Of a stretch of DNA of 64,000 nucleotides, positions 8,726 through 17,913 are shown in pieces; positions within the stretch are counted from its first letter, which is position 1; the number at the start of each line of letters is the position of its first letter. The position numbers were made by a program, and so were the translations under genes. This DNA is from Bdellovibrio sp. GT3 (GTDB lineage: Bacteria; Bdellovibrionota; Bdellovibrionia; Bdellovibrionales; Bdellovibrionaceae). Where the stretch lies: assembly GCF_037996765.1 (NCBI RefSeq), contig NZ_JBBNAD010000005.1, forward strand, positions 962,001 through 1,026,000. The letters run 5' to 3'. Below the pieces are notes generated by a model that worked only from the letters and a program-made list of their open reading frames with translations, was not told where the DNA came from and did not search any database.

Positions 8726-9517
8726 ATGCAAACGACCAAAGTTAAATTCACAGTGGCATACGACGGCACAGGATACTGTGGCTGGCAAAAACAGAAACCC
8801 GAGGATCAGGTTTCTGTGGCCCAGGTTATCGAAGAAGCACTTTGCCGTATCTTCAATGAAAAGATCGTGTTGTTTGCATCCGGCAGAACCGATGCCGGGG
8901 TTCATGCCCTGAATCAGGTTTGCCACTTCTCGACCTCCCGTAAAATTGATCCGGCTAAGAAATGGGACCTGTGTTGGGCTTTGAATTCCCAGTTGCCGGC
9001 CGGAATCGTGGTAAAAAAGGCCTGGATCGCGCCCCAAGAGTTTCACGCAACTCTTTCGGCGACCCATAAAACGTACCGCTATCTATTAATGAATAAACCC
9101 CGCAAAAGTGCCCACTTGTCCCGCTACGCGGCTTGGGAAAGAATGCCGATTGATATCGAGCATCTAAAGCAAAGTTCTAAATTTCTGTTGGGAAATCAAG
9201 ACTTTAAGAGCTTTCAGTCGGTCGGAACACCGGTTAAAGACACCATCCGTGAGATCTATAAAGCGGACTGGGAGTGGCGCAGATCCGGGGTTTTGCAATT
9301 TACGGTGACCGGCAGTGGATTCCTGAAACAGATGGTACGGAACATCGTGGGCACGTCCTTGATGATCGAGAAAAAAGGGCTAAGTCCTGAATATATGAAG
9401 GAAATTATCGCTGCCCAGGATCGTAAAAAGGCCGGTCCGCCAGCGCCCGCTGAGGGCCTGTACCTTATGAAGGTTTATTATCCCAAGAACCTTGACAATG
9501 GGTGCCTAGAACTTTAA
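8726..9517 (+). CDS. truA: tRNA pseudouridine(38-40) synthase
   Basis: Modifies uridines 38, 39 and 40 in the anticodon stem-loop of many tRNAs. The start is the ATG at 8726, leading into KFTVAYDGTGYCGWQ, the usual TruA N-terminus. The catalytic aspartate is D56 in SGRTDAGVHA. The later blocks FHATLSATHKTYRY and FLKQMVRNIVGT are also canonical. The length of 263 residues is normal. It is on the opposite strand to the upstream trio and is followed by the L13-S9 operon after about 115 bp. Confidence 0.96.
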   Translation: MQTTKVKFTVAYDGTGYCGWQKQKPEDQVSVAQVIEEALCRIFNEKIVLFASGRTDAGVHALNQVCHFSTSRKIDPAKKWDLCWALNSQLPAGIVVKKAWIAPQEFHATLSATHKTYRYLLMNKPRKSAHLSRYAAWERMPIDIEHLKQSSKFLLGNQDFKSFQSVGTPVKDTIREIYKADWEWRRSGVLQFTVTGSGFLKQMVRNIVGTSLMIEKKGLSPEYMKEIIAAQDRKKAGPPAPAEGLYLMKVYYPKNLDNGCLEL

Positions 9518-9632
9518 AACATCCCTTCCCGCAAACATAGTGTAAGAGCCCGTTGTTAAACTCAAACATCATATTTGCCGAATGCACGGACGGTAAACCC
9601 GGACATTCAAATTAAACTGGAGAACCCTAATA

Positions 9633-10073
9633 ATGAAAACTTTCAATGCAAAAGCAGAAGAAGTTGAAAGAAAATGGTTGATCGTTGATGCCGCTGACCA
9701 AAAAGTTGGTCGTGTAGCTACACACGTTGCAAACATTCTTCGTGGTAAAAACAAAGCTATCTACACTCCGAACGTAGACACTGGTGACTTCGTTATCGTG
9801 ATCAACACGGACAAGATGGAACTTTCTGGAACTAAATGGGATGACAAAAAATACTACCGTCACTCTCGTTTCTTCGGTTCTATGAAAGAAATGACAGCAG
9901 CTCAAGCGAAAGAGAAAGATTCAACTTTCATCATTCACGAAGCTGTTCGCGGTATGCTTCCAACAAACAAGCTATCTCGTCATATCATCATGAAAATGAA
10001 AACTTACACTGGCGCAGAGCACCCACACGCTGCTCAAAAACCAGAACTTCTAACACTTCCAACTAAGAAGTAA
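9633..10073 (+). CDS. rplM: 50S ribosomal protein L13
   Basis: An early-assembling large-subunit protein. WLIVDAADQKVGRVATHVA, near residue 14, is the L13 signature region, and the GMLPTNKLSRHI block occurs in the second half. Length is 146 residues, as usual. A GGAGA ribosome-binding site lies 10-15 nt before the ATG. It forms the conserved two-gene operon with rpsI, 16 bp downstream. Confidence 0.97.
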   Translation: MKTFNAKAEEVERKWLIVDAADQKVGRVATHVANILRGKNKAIYTPNVDTGDFVIVINTDKMELSGTKWDDKKYYRHSRFFGSMKEMTAAQAKEKDSTFIIHEAVRGMLPTNKLSRHIIMKMKTYTGAEHPHAAQKPELLTLPTKK

Positions 10074-10089
10074 TTGGAGAGGATAGAAT

Positions 10090-10488
10090 ATGGCAGCAGC
10101 AGAAAAATTCTTTTATGCAACTGGAAGAAGAAAAACGTCATCAGCACGTGTTTTCTTGAAGCCTGGTAAAGGCACTATCACTATCAACGGTAAAAAATCT
10201 GAAGATTACCTTAGCCGTATGCAATCTCGCATGGTTATCGTACAGCCTTTGGATCTTTTGAATCAAATCGGTAAGTTCGACGCAAACATCACTGTAGCAG
10301 GTGGTGGTGAGTCTGGACAAGCTGGTGCGATCCGTTTGGGTATCACTCGTGCATTGATCGCTTTCAACCCAGAGTTCAAAGCAACTCTTAAGAAAGCTGG
10401 ATTCATCACTCGTGATCCTCGTATGGTTGAGCGTAAAAAATACGGTAAAGCCGGCGCTCGTCGTAGATTCCAATACTCTAAACGTTAA
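10090..10488 (+). CDS. rpsI: 30S ribosomal protein S9
   Basis: Small-subunit protein whose C-terminal tail reaches the P-site tRNA. The N-terminal [19 protein letters not shown] and the C-terminal [18 protein letters not shown] are canonical, including the final SKR. Length is 132 residues. It is cotranscribed with rplM, with a GGAGAGGA ribosome-binding site in the 16-bp gap, and is followed by a strong terminator. Confidence 0.97.
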   Translation: MAAAEKFFYATGRRKTSSARVFLKPGKGTITINGKKSEDYLSRMQSRMVIVQPLDLLNQIGKFDANITVAGGGESGQAGAIRLGITRALIAFNPEFKATLKKAGFITRDPRMVERKKYGKAGARRRFQYSKR

Positions 10489-10520
10489 AATTTGGAGTGT
10501 CCGAATCTGGACCAGAACAG

Positions 10521-10548
10521 AAAAGGGAGCCTATGGCTCCCTTTTTTT
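10521..10548 (+). terminator. Rho-independent terminator after rpsI
   Basis: A hairpin AGGGAGCC / GGCTCCCT with a 3-nt loop is followed by a run of seven T, 33 bp after the rpsI stop. Confidence 0.9.
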
Positions 10549-10653
10549 ATGTCTAAAACACATCCCCATGTTTATATCTGCTTAATGAATTCCGCGTAAC
10601 TGGGCATTGATTGCCACAATGGTAACTTCATCCTCAATCGAGATCGAGGGTGT

Positions 10654-11097
10654 ATGAAGTTTGCGATCGCAATAATCATTTTGTTCCTGTTAAATCTGGC
10701 CGCTCAGTTGGCAAATGCCACACCGGTGAATGACACTTGGACGGGAGTTGTGGCCCGGGCCGGGGAGTGCAAGGCAGTTATTGTTCAAGATGCCTACTTT
10801 ACGTATTTCGGTAAAAACGGTGAGGTTGGTAAAGCCCTTATTGTGAAAGCTCAAATTCGCAACGATGCCTACCACAAGACAGTTCATATGATTCACGAAA
10901 ATGGACAGACCGATTTGGCAGAGAACTCGCCCAGTGCTTCCCGCGTGCGTATCGACTATCAAGGTCAGGTTGGCAATATGGATCAAGTGGAGCTGACTGA
11001 CAGAACTGTTGGTCTGGAGCTTTCAGGATTGTACCGTCTGGCGGTGACGATGGCGGGAGTGACTTCTGATTGTGTCTTTCAAGTCGATCGAAAATAA
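10654..11097 (+). CDS. Exported protein of unknown function
   Basis: A 147-residue protein with a clear signal peptide (residues 1-22, ending LANA) and a beta-rich mature part. Two cysteines (GECKAV and SDCVFQV) flank the mature domain and probably form one disulfide. The alternating pattern resembles a single immunoglobulin-like or beta-sandwich domain, but no family was recognised. It stands alone between two terminators. Confidence 0.7.
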   Translation: MKFAIAIIILFLLNLAAQLANATPVNDTWTGVVARAGECKAVIVQDAYFTYFGKNGEVGKALIVKAQIRNDAYHKTVHMIHENGQTDLAENSPSASRVRIDYQGQVGNMDQVELTDRTVGLELSGLYRLAVTMAGVTSDCVFQVDRK

Positions 11098-11127
11098 AAA
11101 AAGCCCCGACATTTCTGTCGAGGCTTG
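11096..11127. terminator. Bidirectional terminator between convergent genes
   Basis: An A-tract, a stem AGCCCCGAC / GTCGAGGCT (one mismatch) and a T-containing end. It serves the gene ending at 11097 and the peptidase gene ending at 11146. Confidence 0.75.
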
Positions 11128-11145
11128 TCTTGTGAAAATAAAGTC

Positions 11146-13269
11146 CTATTTCAATTTTTCCCACAGGTAAGTCGTCTTTAGTGACTCCCACAAAATACTC
11201 TGCTCGATATTTGCATTTCCGGCGTGGCCGCCTTCGATGTTTTCATAGTAGTACACGGGATGCTTTTGCTCTTTCATGCGAGCGACAAATTTTCTTGCGT
11301 GACCAGGGTGAACGCGGTCGTCCTTGGTGCTGGTTAGAACCAGAACTTCCGGATATTTCGCGGAAGGGCTGAGCTTTTGATAGGGCGAGTATTTCAAAAT
11401 AGCCTCGCGCATTTTCGGGTCATCGGGGTTTCCGTACTCATCCATCCAGCTCGCACCAGCCAGAAGTTTGTGGTAGCGAAGCATATCCAGCAATGGCACG
11501 GCGATGATCGCCGCATTGTACAGATCAGGGCGAAGTGTGATTGTTGCTCCGACCAGAAGTCCTCCGTTGGATCCTCCGGAAATTGCCAGATGATCCGGGG
11601 AAGTGATTCCGCGTTTGATCAGGTCTTCAGAGACAGCGATATTGTCTTCATAGACTTTGTAGCGATTTTCTTTCAACACAGCTTTGTGCCAATTTGGACC
11701 GAACTCTCCACCACCGCGAAGATTTGTCAGAACGTAGACGCCGCCTTTTTCAGACCAGACTTTACCAAGAGCGCTCATATAACTCGGGGTCATGGAATAT
11801 TGAAACCCACCGTAGCCATATTGAAGAGTTGGATTCTTGCCATCCATTTTCATGTTCTTTTTGTGAACAACGAAATAAGGGATTTTCGTACCATCTGCGC
11901 TGGTGGCTTCATAGCGGGACGTCGTGAGAGTTGATGAATCAAAACGTCGAGGTGATTCCTTTAACAGCGTAAACTTATTGGTTGCGTCTGAGGCGTCGCC
12001 CACAAATGTGGAAGTGGGAGTCAGGAAGTCCGTGTAAGAAGCCAGGTATAAGTCAGACTCTTCATCGGAGTCATAACAGGAAGCCATGCCGTTTTCACCC
12101 AACGCAACGGATTCTGTTTTCCAGGTGTTTGGAGCGGTGAATGTGACTTTCTCCATCTTGGTCAAAATATTATCTGAAACTACTGTGATAAGATGATTCT
12201 TTGTGTAGCAAGCTGTTTCAATAAAACGTTTATCTGTCGGAGCGAAAACCACCTGCAGGCTATCCAAAGCGGAATCGCCCTTGCTGATTTGATCTAATGG
12301 AAGGGCCAGTAAAGAACCTGATTTGAAGTTCCTGAAATCAGATCTTAGTTCGATGAACAAATTGCCTTTGAAAAGGCCCCAGGTCTCAGCATCCTCAGGT
12401 TTGGGAATCTGAATGCTTTTTCCAGTAGGATCCAGGTACCAATTTTTAGTGGAAAAAAAGCCTTTGCGAACTTGATAGAAATGGTGGGGCTTGCCTTCGT
12501 CGTATTGAGTGTAGGCATAGGCTGACATATCAGTTTTGTTGGCTTCTACCAAAGTTTCAGCTGAACTAAGAGGTGTACCGCGCTTCCATGTTTTTACGAT
12601 ACGAGCGTAACCAGAGTCAGTCAGAGATCCTGGACCCCAGTCAGTGCCAACGAAAAGAGTATTTTCGTCTTTCCAATAGGCGTTGGTTTTTGCTTCGGGA
12701 ATCTGGAAGCCATCTTTTACAAAGGATTTTGTTTTTAGGTCGAACTCACGAACCACGACAGCGTCTTTTCCGCCGCGGGACAAGTGAAGAAGGACTCGGT
12801 CATATCCGGGTTTGCGGAAGCTTGCGCCTTTCCATACCCAGTTTTCCTTTTCAGATTTGGCCAATTGATCCAAATCCAGAATGACTTCCCATTTCGGATT
12901 TGCTGTTTTGTAGCTATCAATGCTGGTTTTGCGCCATAGTCCGCGGGAGTTCTTTTCATCCTGCCAGAAGTTGTAAAGTTCCCCATTTGTCAGGGAGACG
13001 GCGGGAGTGCGGTCTTTCGCAAGGAAGATTTTGCGATAGTCAGCTTCGATGCTTTTGAATGCGGGATCATTTTTGAAATGCTTAAGCGTGATGTCGTTCT
13101 CGGATTTCGCGAAATCCAGGGCTTTTTGTCCCTCGACTTCCTCGAGCCAAATATAAGGATCTTGAGATTGCATGGACATGAGTTCTTGCTCCTTTTGGAC
13201 AGAGGAGCTGGTGCAGCCTGAAACCAAAATGGCTGCAATCAAGAATTTGAAACGAGAAGAGGGGTTCAT
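11146..13269 (-). CDS. Prolyl oligopeptidase family serine peptidase, lipoprotein
   Basis: An S9A peptidase of 707 residues that cuts short peptides after proline. The first 19 residues form a lipoprotein signal with lipobox VSGC (C19), so the enzyme is probably membrane-anchored in the periplasm. Residues about 30-430 are the beta-propeller; the alpha/beta-hydrolase domain follows. The nucleophile is S567 in GGSNGG, the acid is in TKDDRV (650-651) and the histidine is H682 in EGGHAGN. All three are present, so it should be active. It is a single-gene unit; the ATG at 13269 gives the signal peptide directly. Confidence 0.9.
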   Translation of the reverse strand: MNPSSRFKFLIAAILVSGCTSSSVQKEQELMSMQSQDPYIWLEEVEGQKALDFAKSENDITLKHFKNDPAFKSIEADYRKIFLAKDRTPAVSLTNGELYNFWQDEKNSRGLWRKTSIDSYKTANPKWEVILDLDQLAKSEKENWVWKGASFRKPGYDRVLLHLSRGGKDAVVVREFDLKTKSFVKDGFQIPEAKTNAYWKDENTLFVGTDWGPGSLTDSGYARIVKTWKRGTPLSSAETLVEANKTDMSAYAYTQYDEGKPHHFYQVRKGFFSTKNWYLDPTGKSIQIPKPEDAETWGLFKGNLFIELRSDFRNFKSGSLLALPLDQISKGDSALDSLQVVFAPTDKRFIETACYTKNHLITVVSDNILTKMEKVTFTAPNTWKTESVALGENGMASCYDSDEESDLYLASYTDFLTPTSTFVGDASDATNKFTLLKESPRRFDSSTLTTSRYEATSADGTKIPYFVVHKKNMKMDGKNPTLQYGYGGFQYSMTPSYMSALGKVWSEKGGVYVLTNLRGGGEFGPNWHKAVLKENRYKVYEDNIAVSEDLIKRGITSPDHLAISGGSNGGLLVGATITLRPDLYNAAIIAVPLLDMLRYHKLLAGASWMDEYGNPDDPKMREAILKYSPYQKLSPSAKYPEVLVLTSTKDDRVHPGHARKFVARMKEQKHPVYYYENIEGGHAGNANIEQSILWESLKTTYLWEKLK

Positions 13270-13331
13270 TTGCGCTCCGATGTGATCTAAAAATTAAAGA
13301 TCAGATCGGAGCCGGAGACAAGGATTGCGCT

Positions 13332-14771
13332 TTACGCCGCAGCTTTTTCTGTATCCCAACCGGCCTTTTTGCGGCCGTTCAGCATCAAATTAAGCTCGTC
13401 AGTTGCTGCGCTTAGCGATTCGGCTTCGCCCATCAGTACACTGGAGGATTGAGACAGGTCTTCTGCCACGGCTGCGTTAGTCTGAGTCGTTTTGTCGATC
13501 TCACTCATAGCCTGGCTTAACTGCTTGATACCCAATGCTTGCTGTTGGCAGGCTTCGGAAATCTCGCCATTCAGGGCAGAAACCTTTTCGATAGAAGTAA
13601 TAATTTTAGTCAGTGCTGAGCCGGAGTTGTCCGCAACTTTAGTTCCGCGTTCCGCTTGCCCAACGCTCTCTTTGATCAAGCCACTGATTTCTTTGGCAGC
13701 ATTGGCAGATCTTTGTGCCAGAGTTCTGACAGCGTCTGCGACGACCGCAAAACCTTTTCCTTGCTCGCCAGCACGTGCGGCTTCAACCGCTGCATTCAGA
13801 GCCAGAAGGTTGGTTTGGAAGGCGATGTCATCAATGACGGAGATAATTTCCTCGATTTTTTTAGAACCGGTGTAGATCTCTTTCATATAAGTGATCAGTT
13901 GTTCGATTTCTTTACCACCTTCGGTGGCAGCGCGATTGCTTTCCGTGGAAAGTGTCGCAGCCGTGGCAGCGCCCTCGGCATTTCTTTGGATCATGCTGGA
14001 CATTTCCTCCAAAGAAGCCACGGTCTCTTCGATTGAGGCAGCTTGAGTTGTTGATGACTGGGAAAGCTTCACATTTGATTCAGAGATGCTTTGTGATTTT
14101 GAAGTGGTTTCGGTCACAGAGTGATGAACACGGTCTACAACAAGCTTCAATGCATTGACCAGGCGTTTTTGGAACAGGAAGCCCATGCTGATAACCGAAA
14201 GAACCAGTACACAGATCATCCCAAGAAGTATTTGTTTTTTCTGAGTGCTGTCTTTGTCAGCTGAAGCCAGAAGTTCTGCTGTTTTTTTGTCAGTCTCTGT
14301 TGCAGCTTTATCCATTTGTTCAAATATTTTTTCTGCAATCGGATTTAAATTGTTCAGGATCTTGTTGGCAGATGTTGGTAAGTCGTTTTTAGCCAAGGAA
14401 GCTTGTATGTCAGTCCAGCTGGCTTCGTATTTTTCCAAGTCAGCATTGATGCTGTTGCAGTTTTCACCGCACTTTGCTTTCAGGGATTTTAATTCCTTTA
14501 AGAAGCCACCTACCAGCTCAACACGGATATCACGTGAATCTTTGTCAGTATCAGCAGCAATTGGCAGGATGTTGGAGTGAACCAAAGCCATGGATTTAAT
14601 GATTTTATTTTGAATCGACAAAGAGGAAATGCCAAATTCACTGACGCTTCCAAGTGTCGTAAGCGCTTTTTGGCTTGTGTAAAAGAAAGCGCATCCTACT
14701 AGCAATACAAAAGATGCAGATGCAAATACATACAGTAACAATGATTTCCCGATGCCGATTTTCTTGAACAC
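13332..14771 (-). CDS. Methyl-accepting chemotaxis protein
   Basis: Start chosen at the GTG at 14771, which has an AAGGAG site six bases upstream; the longer frame to 14843 lacks one. The 479-residue receptor has an N-terminal membrane helix, a helical periplasmic sensor of about 150 residues (four-helix-bundle type, with a CGENC pair), a second membrane helix near residue 190, and a long cytoplasmic coiled coil. The signalling tip [28 protein letters not shown] is perfectly conserved and should contact CheA and CheW. No clear HAMP domain is visible. No CheR-docking pentapeptide ends the protein. A sigma28-like promoter lies just upstream. Confidence 0.93.
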   Translation of the reverse strand: MFKKIGIGKSLLLYVFASASFVLLVGCAFFYTSQKALTTLGSVSEFGISSLSIQNKIIKSMALVHSNILPIAADTDKDSRDIRVELVGGFLKELKSLKAKCGENCNSINADLEKYEASWTDIQASLAKNDLPTSANKILNNLNPIAEKIFEQMDKAATETDKKTAELLASADKDSTQKKQILLGMICVLVLSVISMGFLFQKRLVNALKLVVDRVHHSVTETTSKSQSISESNVKLSQSSTTQAASIEETVASLEEMSSMIQRNAEGAATAATLSTESNRAATEGGKEIEQLITYMKEIYTGSKKIEEIISVIDDIAFQTNLLALNAAVEAARAGEQGKGFAVVADAVRTLAQRSANAAKEISGLIKESVGQAERGTKVADNSGSALTKIITSIEKVSALNGEISEACQQQALGIKQLSQAMSEIDKTTQTNAAVAEDLSQSSSVLMGEAESLSAATDELNLMLNGRKKAGWDTEKAAA

Positions 14772-14801
14772 ACGAAACTCCTTAGCATTTCTACCTATCT
14801 T

Positions 14802-14828
14802 TGATCGGTGTTGAGGACGAAAACTTAA
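14802..14828 (-). promoter_or_regulatory. Sigma28 (FliA)-like promoter of the chemoreceptor gene
   Basis: Read on the minus strand: TTAAGTT, 13 bases, CCGATCA. The enterobacterial sigma28 consensus reads TAAAGTT, 13 bases, CCGATAA when written this way. It lies 31 bp before the GTG start, where a class-3 chemotaxis promoter is expected. Confidence 0.65.
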
Positions 14829-15036
14829 CCGAATTTTAAACACCTTTTCGTTGCAGATCGTTCATTTTCAAGACCTTGGTCATGTAAACTTGGAGTGTTT
14901 TACGGATGTTGGTCCTGAACCATCAAAACTAAAGTCGGGGTTAATCTCTTGACCTTCGTCAAACAATGTCAAGATTCATTGACCGAAAATCGAGGGAACT
15001 TCAGGCTTTCATGAGGACACCAAATGGAGGATGTTT

Positions 15037-15285
15037 ATGGCAAAATGGGTCTTGATGACTCTGGCTACTGTGACACTTTTCTCTGGCCACGCAATGGCAC
15101 AAGGCAAAGTTGAACTGGTTCAAGCGGCAGTTAAAAAAGCATGCAGCAAAGATATGGCGAATGACGAAGCTCTAAGACAAGTTAAGAATCTTTTCTTATC
15201 TTGTGTACCAGGGGACAAAGTCGACGTGGATGGCTGTAAAGTTCCATGTTTGAAAGAAAACGCTGGCGCCGTTGTTGGTCAATAA
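15037..15285 (+). CDS. Small exported cysteine-containing protein
   Basis: Start at the ATG at 15037 because GGAGG (15026-15030) is then six bases upstream; the ATG at 15031 would abut it. The 82-residue product has a signal peptide ending near AMAQG and a mature part of about 60 residues with four cysteines (KACSKD, LSCVPG, DGCKVPC). They probably form two disulfides. No family was recognised. It is 21 bp ahead of the DUF3373-like outer-membrane gene and likely cotranscribed with it. Confidence 0.7.
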   Translation: MAKWVLMTLATVTLFSGHAMAQGKVELVQAAVKKACSKDMANDEALRQVKNLFLSCVPGDKVDVDGCKVPCLKENAGAVVGQ

Positions 15286-15306
15286 CATCTCAAGGAAATT
15301 AACATC

Positions 15307-16635
15307 ATGAAAAACAATTTTAAAAAAATCTCAGCAGCATTTATCGCAGGTATGTTGATGGTTCCGACAGTTAACGCGGCTACTCTTGAAGAACGCGTTT
15401 CTGAGTTGGAAGCAAATCAATCCCTGAACATCTTTAACTTCAGCGGAATGTTTCAAACTCGTTTTGATGATATTCTTAAAGCGTCACAAACTACCCCGAA
15501 TACAGCCGGGAATCCGGCGTTTGATAATAGTGATTTGACGTATCTTCGTATGAAGTTTCAGTTTAATGTCGATGCCAATATTTCAAAAAATGTTAAGTTC
15601 TATTCGCGCTTAACCACGACGAAGCACTTCAATACGTTCTATCAGCAGGATCTAGCGGCAGCGACTGATTTGACATCTGCCAATTCTTACCGCGACTCCC
15701 ATGTTGTGCTTGAAAAAGCTTACGCGGATTTCACGATCCCAGATACGGGCCTAAATTTCTTCATTGGACGTCTGCCAACAGTTGATGGTCAGCCACAGAA
15801 TTACAAAGACGGTCGTGCCCGCATGGGTACTTACCCAATGTTGAGCTACAATTCCGTACTTGATGGTATGGGTTTATCTTATAAATTGGATCAATATATG
15901 CCAGAAGGTCACCAGTTGGCATTACGTGGTCTTTATACTCCATTTGGTCAATACTATGCAGGCTCGAACGGCACATATACGAATGCGCCAACAAACGGGC
16001 AGGGTGCAAATGTGAAAACAGCTGCGCCTGGCTATGGACTTATGATCGACTACGCTGTGAAGGATTTGAGCTGGGCTGACAATATGGGCTTGGTTTTGTT
16101 GAACTTCCAAAACTCCGATCTATATATTCCGGCTTCGGGAGGATTGTCTGACACCGGTAATCTAACAATCGGCATCGGTGGAACTACTTTGGCTTGGGAG
16201 TTAAACGGAATCGCACATTCGGGTTGGGATTTGTCATTGAGTTACCTTGCCAGCAAGTTGAAATCTAACGGTATCCTTAGCTCGGGCGCGCCAGTTGGTT
16301 TTGACACGAACTCATCCAGTGACGAAAATAAGGGAGATGTGTTCTTGTTATCAACTCGTTATACGCTGGGGACGTGGATCCTGGGTGGTGAATGGGTTCA
16401 TGGTTCAGAGGATTCGTTTTACTATGCAACTGCTGCAGAAGAACTTACTAACTTCTATGGTACGCGTGGTGAGGGTTACCATCTTTATGTGACAAAAAAA
16501 TTCGCCCAAAATGTCGCTTTCCGCGTGGGTTATATGTTGCAAGACTATGACTATACGCCGGCAACTGTCGGTGCTGCGTCCGCGACAGATCGTAAGATCG
16601 AAACTGCTTACGCAAATCTTCGTATGGATTTCTAA
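15307..16635 (+). CDS. DUF3373-like outer-membrane porin-type protein
   Basis: A 442-residue protein with a signal peptide (about 24 residues, ending NAA), a short coiled-coil (TLEERVSELEANQS), then a beta-barrel with many amphipathic strands and a C-terminal aromatic residue (LRMDF). The N-terminal coil and the segments FQFNVDANISKNVKFYSRL and KAYADF resemble the DUF3373 family of Campylobacterota and related outer-membrane proteins. It probably forms a channel. It follows a small cysteine-containing exported protein in the same unit and ends in a terminator. Confidence 0.75.
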   Translation: MKNNFKKISAAFIAGMLMVPTVNAATLEERVSELEANQSLNIFNFSGMFQTRFDDILKASQTTPNTAGNPAFDNSDLTYLRMKFQFNVDANISKNVKFYSRLTTTKHFNTFYQQDLAAATDLTSANSYRDSHVVLEKAYADFTIPDTGLNFFIGRLPTVDGQPQNYKDGRARMGTYPMLSYNSVLDGMGLSYKLDQYMPEGHQLALRGLYTPFGQYYAGSNGTYTNAPTNGQGANVKTAAPGYGLMIDYAVKDLSWADNMGLVLLNFQNSDLYIPASGGLSDTGNLTIGIGGTTLAWELNGIAHSGWDLSLSYLASKLKSNGILSSGAPVGFDTNSSSDENKGDVFLLSTRYTLGTWILGGEWVHGSEDSFYYATAAEELTNFYGTRGEGYHLYVTKKFAQNVAFRVGYMLQDYDYTPATVGAASATDRKIETAYANLRMDF

Positions 16636-16668
16636 TCGAATTAGTTTTCGTTTCCTGATTTGATAAAA

Positions 16669-16703
16669 AAAAGGCCGGTGCAATTGCATCGGCCTTTTTA
16701 CTT
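16669..16703. terminator. Bidirectional terminator
   Basis: Stem AAGGCCGgTGCA / TGCAtCGGCCTT with a 2-nt centre, flanked by A and T tracts. It lies between the convergent genes ending at 16635 and 16732. Confidence 0.85.
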
Positions 16704-16731
16704 TGGACAGAGTGTGTCCGCAATATACTAA

Positions 16732-17121
16732 TTACTTAGTGCAAGAAACTGGGTAGATGTTGCCGTTAGCAGCCATGAAGCCAGAGTATGAACCATTGTC
16801 AGCGCTAACACCGAAGAAACCAGTGTTTCTGATTACGCCGTCATCAGTTTGCGCAGACTTTTCAGTCAAAGCCAAAGTTTGCAAGTAACCTTGTTTCAAT
16901 TGGTTCGCAACAGTGCCTTTATCCAATTGAGCGAAGAAAGTGGAAGAACCAGTTTTTTCTTTAACTTCCATAGTCAGGAAATCAACAGAAGTATCGTCAC
17001 CGATAGTGATGTTGATTGTTGCTGCTTTACCTTTGGAAGGTGCAGAGCATTTCAAAACAGTGGCATCAGCAAAAGCTGTAGAACCCGCAAGAACAAGAGC
17101 TGCTACGATCATTTTTTTCAT
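16732..17121 (-). CDS. Small exported protein of unknown function
   Basis: A 129-residue protein with a signal peptide (residues 1-18, AGSTAFA) and two cysteines, one near the mature start (VLKCSAP) and one at the end (PVSCTK), well placed for a single disulfide closing the domain. The mature part is beta-rich. No family was recognised. It is a single-gene unit with an AAGGAG site before the ATG. Confidence 0.7.
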   Translation of the reverse strand: MKKMIVAALVLAGSTAFADATVLKCSAPSKGKAATINITIGDDTSVDFLTMEVKEKTGSSTFFAQLDKGTVANQLKQGYLQTLALTEKSAQTDDGVIRNTGFFGVSADNGSYSGFMAANGNIYPVSCTK

Positions 17122-17267
17122 TGAAGTCTCCTTAGTTGTTTAATTATTCAGTGGACCAGAACGAGGCTATTTCACCGACTATGGTCTAGCAACGCAAATG
17201 CATTGCGCAATATATGCGACTTGAACTCTATCACTGTAAGAACACACAGAATTTCGCAGTACCAAGG

Positions 17268-17295
17268 TCAAGTTCCTTACAGTCTTACCGATAGG
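17268..17295 (+). promoter_or_regulatory. Sigma28 (FliA)-like promoter
   Basis: TCAAGTT (17268-17274), 13 bases, CCGATAGG (17288-17295). The spacing is canonical, with six of seven matches in the -10. The start of the lipoprotein gene is 20 bp downstream with a GGGGGAT ribosome-binding site between. Confidence 0.6.
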
Positions 17296-17314
17296 TCATA
17301 AACGGGGGATAGTG

Positions 17315-17845
17315 ATGAATAAAGGCGGATTGGTAGTTCTGGCCGGGTGTCTCATATTGGGATTTCAAAACTGCAGTCAGTCGAATCTGTCTGCCTCTGA
17401 GCTTCCTTCTCCTTCCAGCCATGTGGTCACTCCTGCATTAGGTGCTGACGCTGAATCATCTGCCATCACATCCGTTGAAGTTCCCGTCCCACAAGGAATC
17501 TTGTCGATTGATTCAAAGACTGGCCGAATTCAAGTGATCGATTCCTCGCAATCAGTGATCGAAGAATCCTGTCTGCAGCCTGCCGACTTGGCGGAACTAC
17601 AAAGCTATCTGAAAGCGGGAAGTATCTGTGGCAAGCCAGTTCCTGAAGAGGACGTCATGTGTGCGCAATCTTATAGTGCGGGGTATGTATCGCTGATTCT
17701 CAATGATCAAAAAATGAATCTGGGCGAAAGCTATGATTCATGCGGCAGAGGTTATAAAGATATCTGTGATGAACAGGTAGCTCAATCTTTCCGCGGCCTG
17801 GTGGCATATATCCAGAAGAATTTCCACGGCATGCTTTGCGAATAG
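17315..17845 (+). CDS. Predicted lipoprotein of unknown function
   Basis: A 176-residue protein; the ATG at 17315 is preferred, with a GTG one codon earlier as alternative. Two possible lipidation cysteines exist: C12 in VLAGC, a textbook lipobox but after a very short hydrophobic stretch, and C20 in LGFQNC, an atypical lipobox with a better-placed core. The Ser/Pro-rich linker after C20 favours C20. The mature part has six further cysteines (ESC, SIC, VMC, DSC, DIC and a C-terminal MLC). No family was recognised. It has its own sigma28-like promoter and a terminator. Confidence 0.65.
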   Translation: MNKGGLVVLAGCLILGFQNCSQSNLSASELPSPSSHVVTPALGADAESSAITSVEVPVPQGILSIDSKTGRIQVIDSSQSVIEESCLQPADLAELQSYLKAGSICGKPVPEEDVMCAQSYSAGYVSLILNDQKMNLGESYDSCGRGYKDICDEQVAQSFRGLVAYIQKNFHGMLCE

Positions 17846-17848
17846 TAC

Positions 17849-17886
17849 GAAAAAAAAAGGCCAGTGCAAATGCACCGGCCTTTTTT
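17849..17886. terminator. Bidirectional terminator
   Basis: Stem GGCCaGTGCA / TGCACcGGCC with a 2-nt loop, flanked by long A and T tracts. It separates the lipoprotein gene from alaS, which converge here. Confidence 0.9.
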
Positions 17887-17913
17887 GTTTTTTGAATAAA
17901 GTAAGTCCTTACC

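Noticed and set aside
9518-9632. Possible L13 leader regulatory RNA before rplM
   Set aside because: No convincing stem-loop was found by eye in the 115-bp gap; a search with a leader model would be needed.
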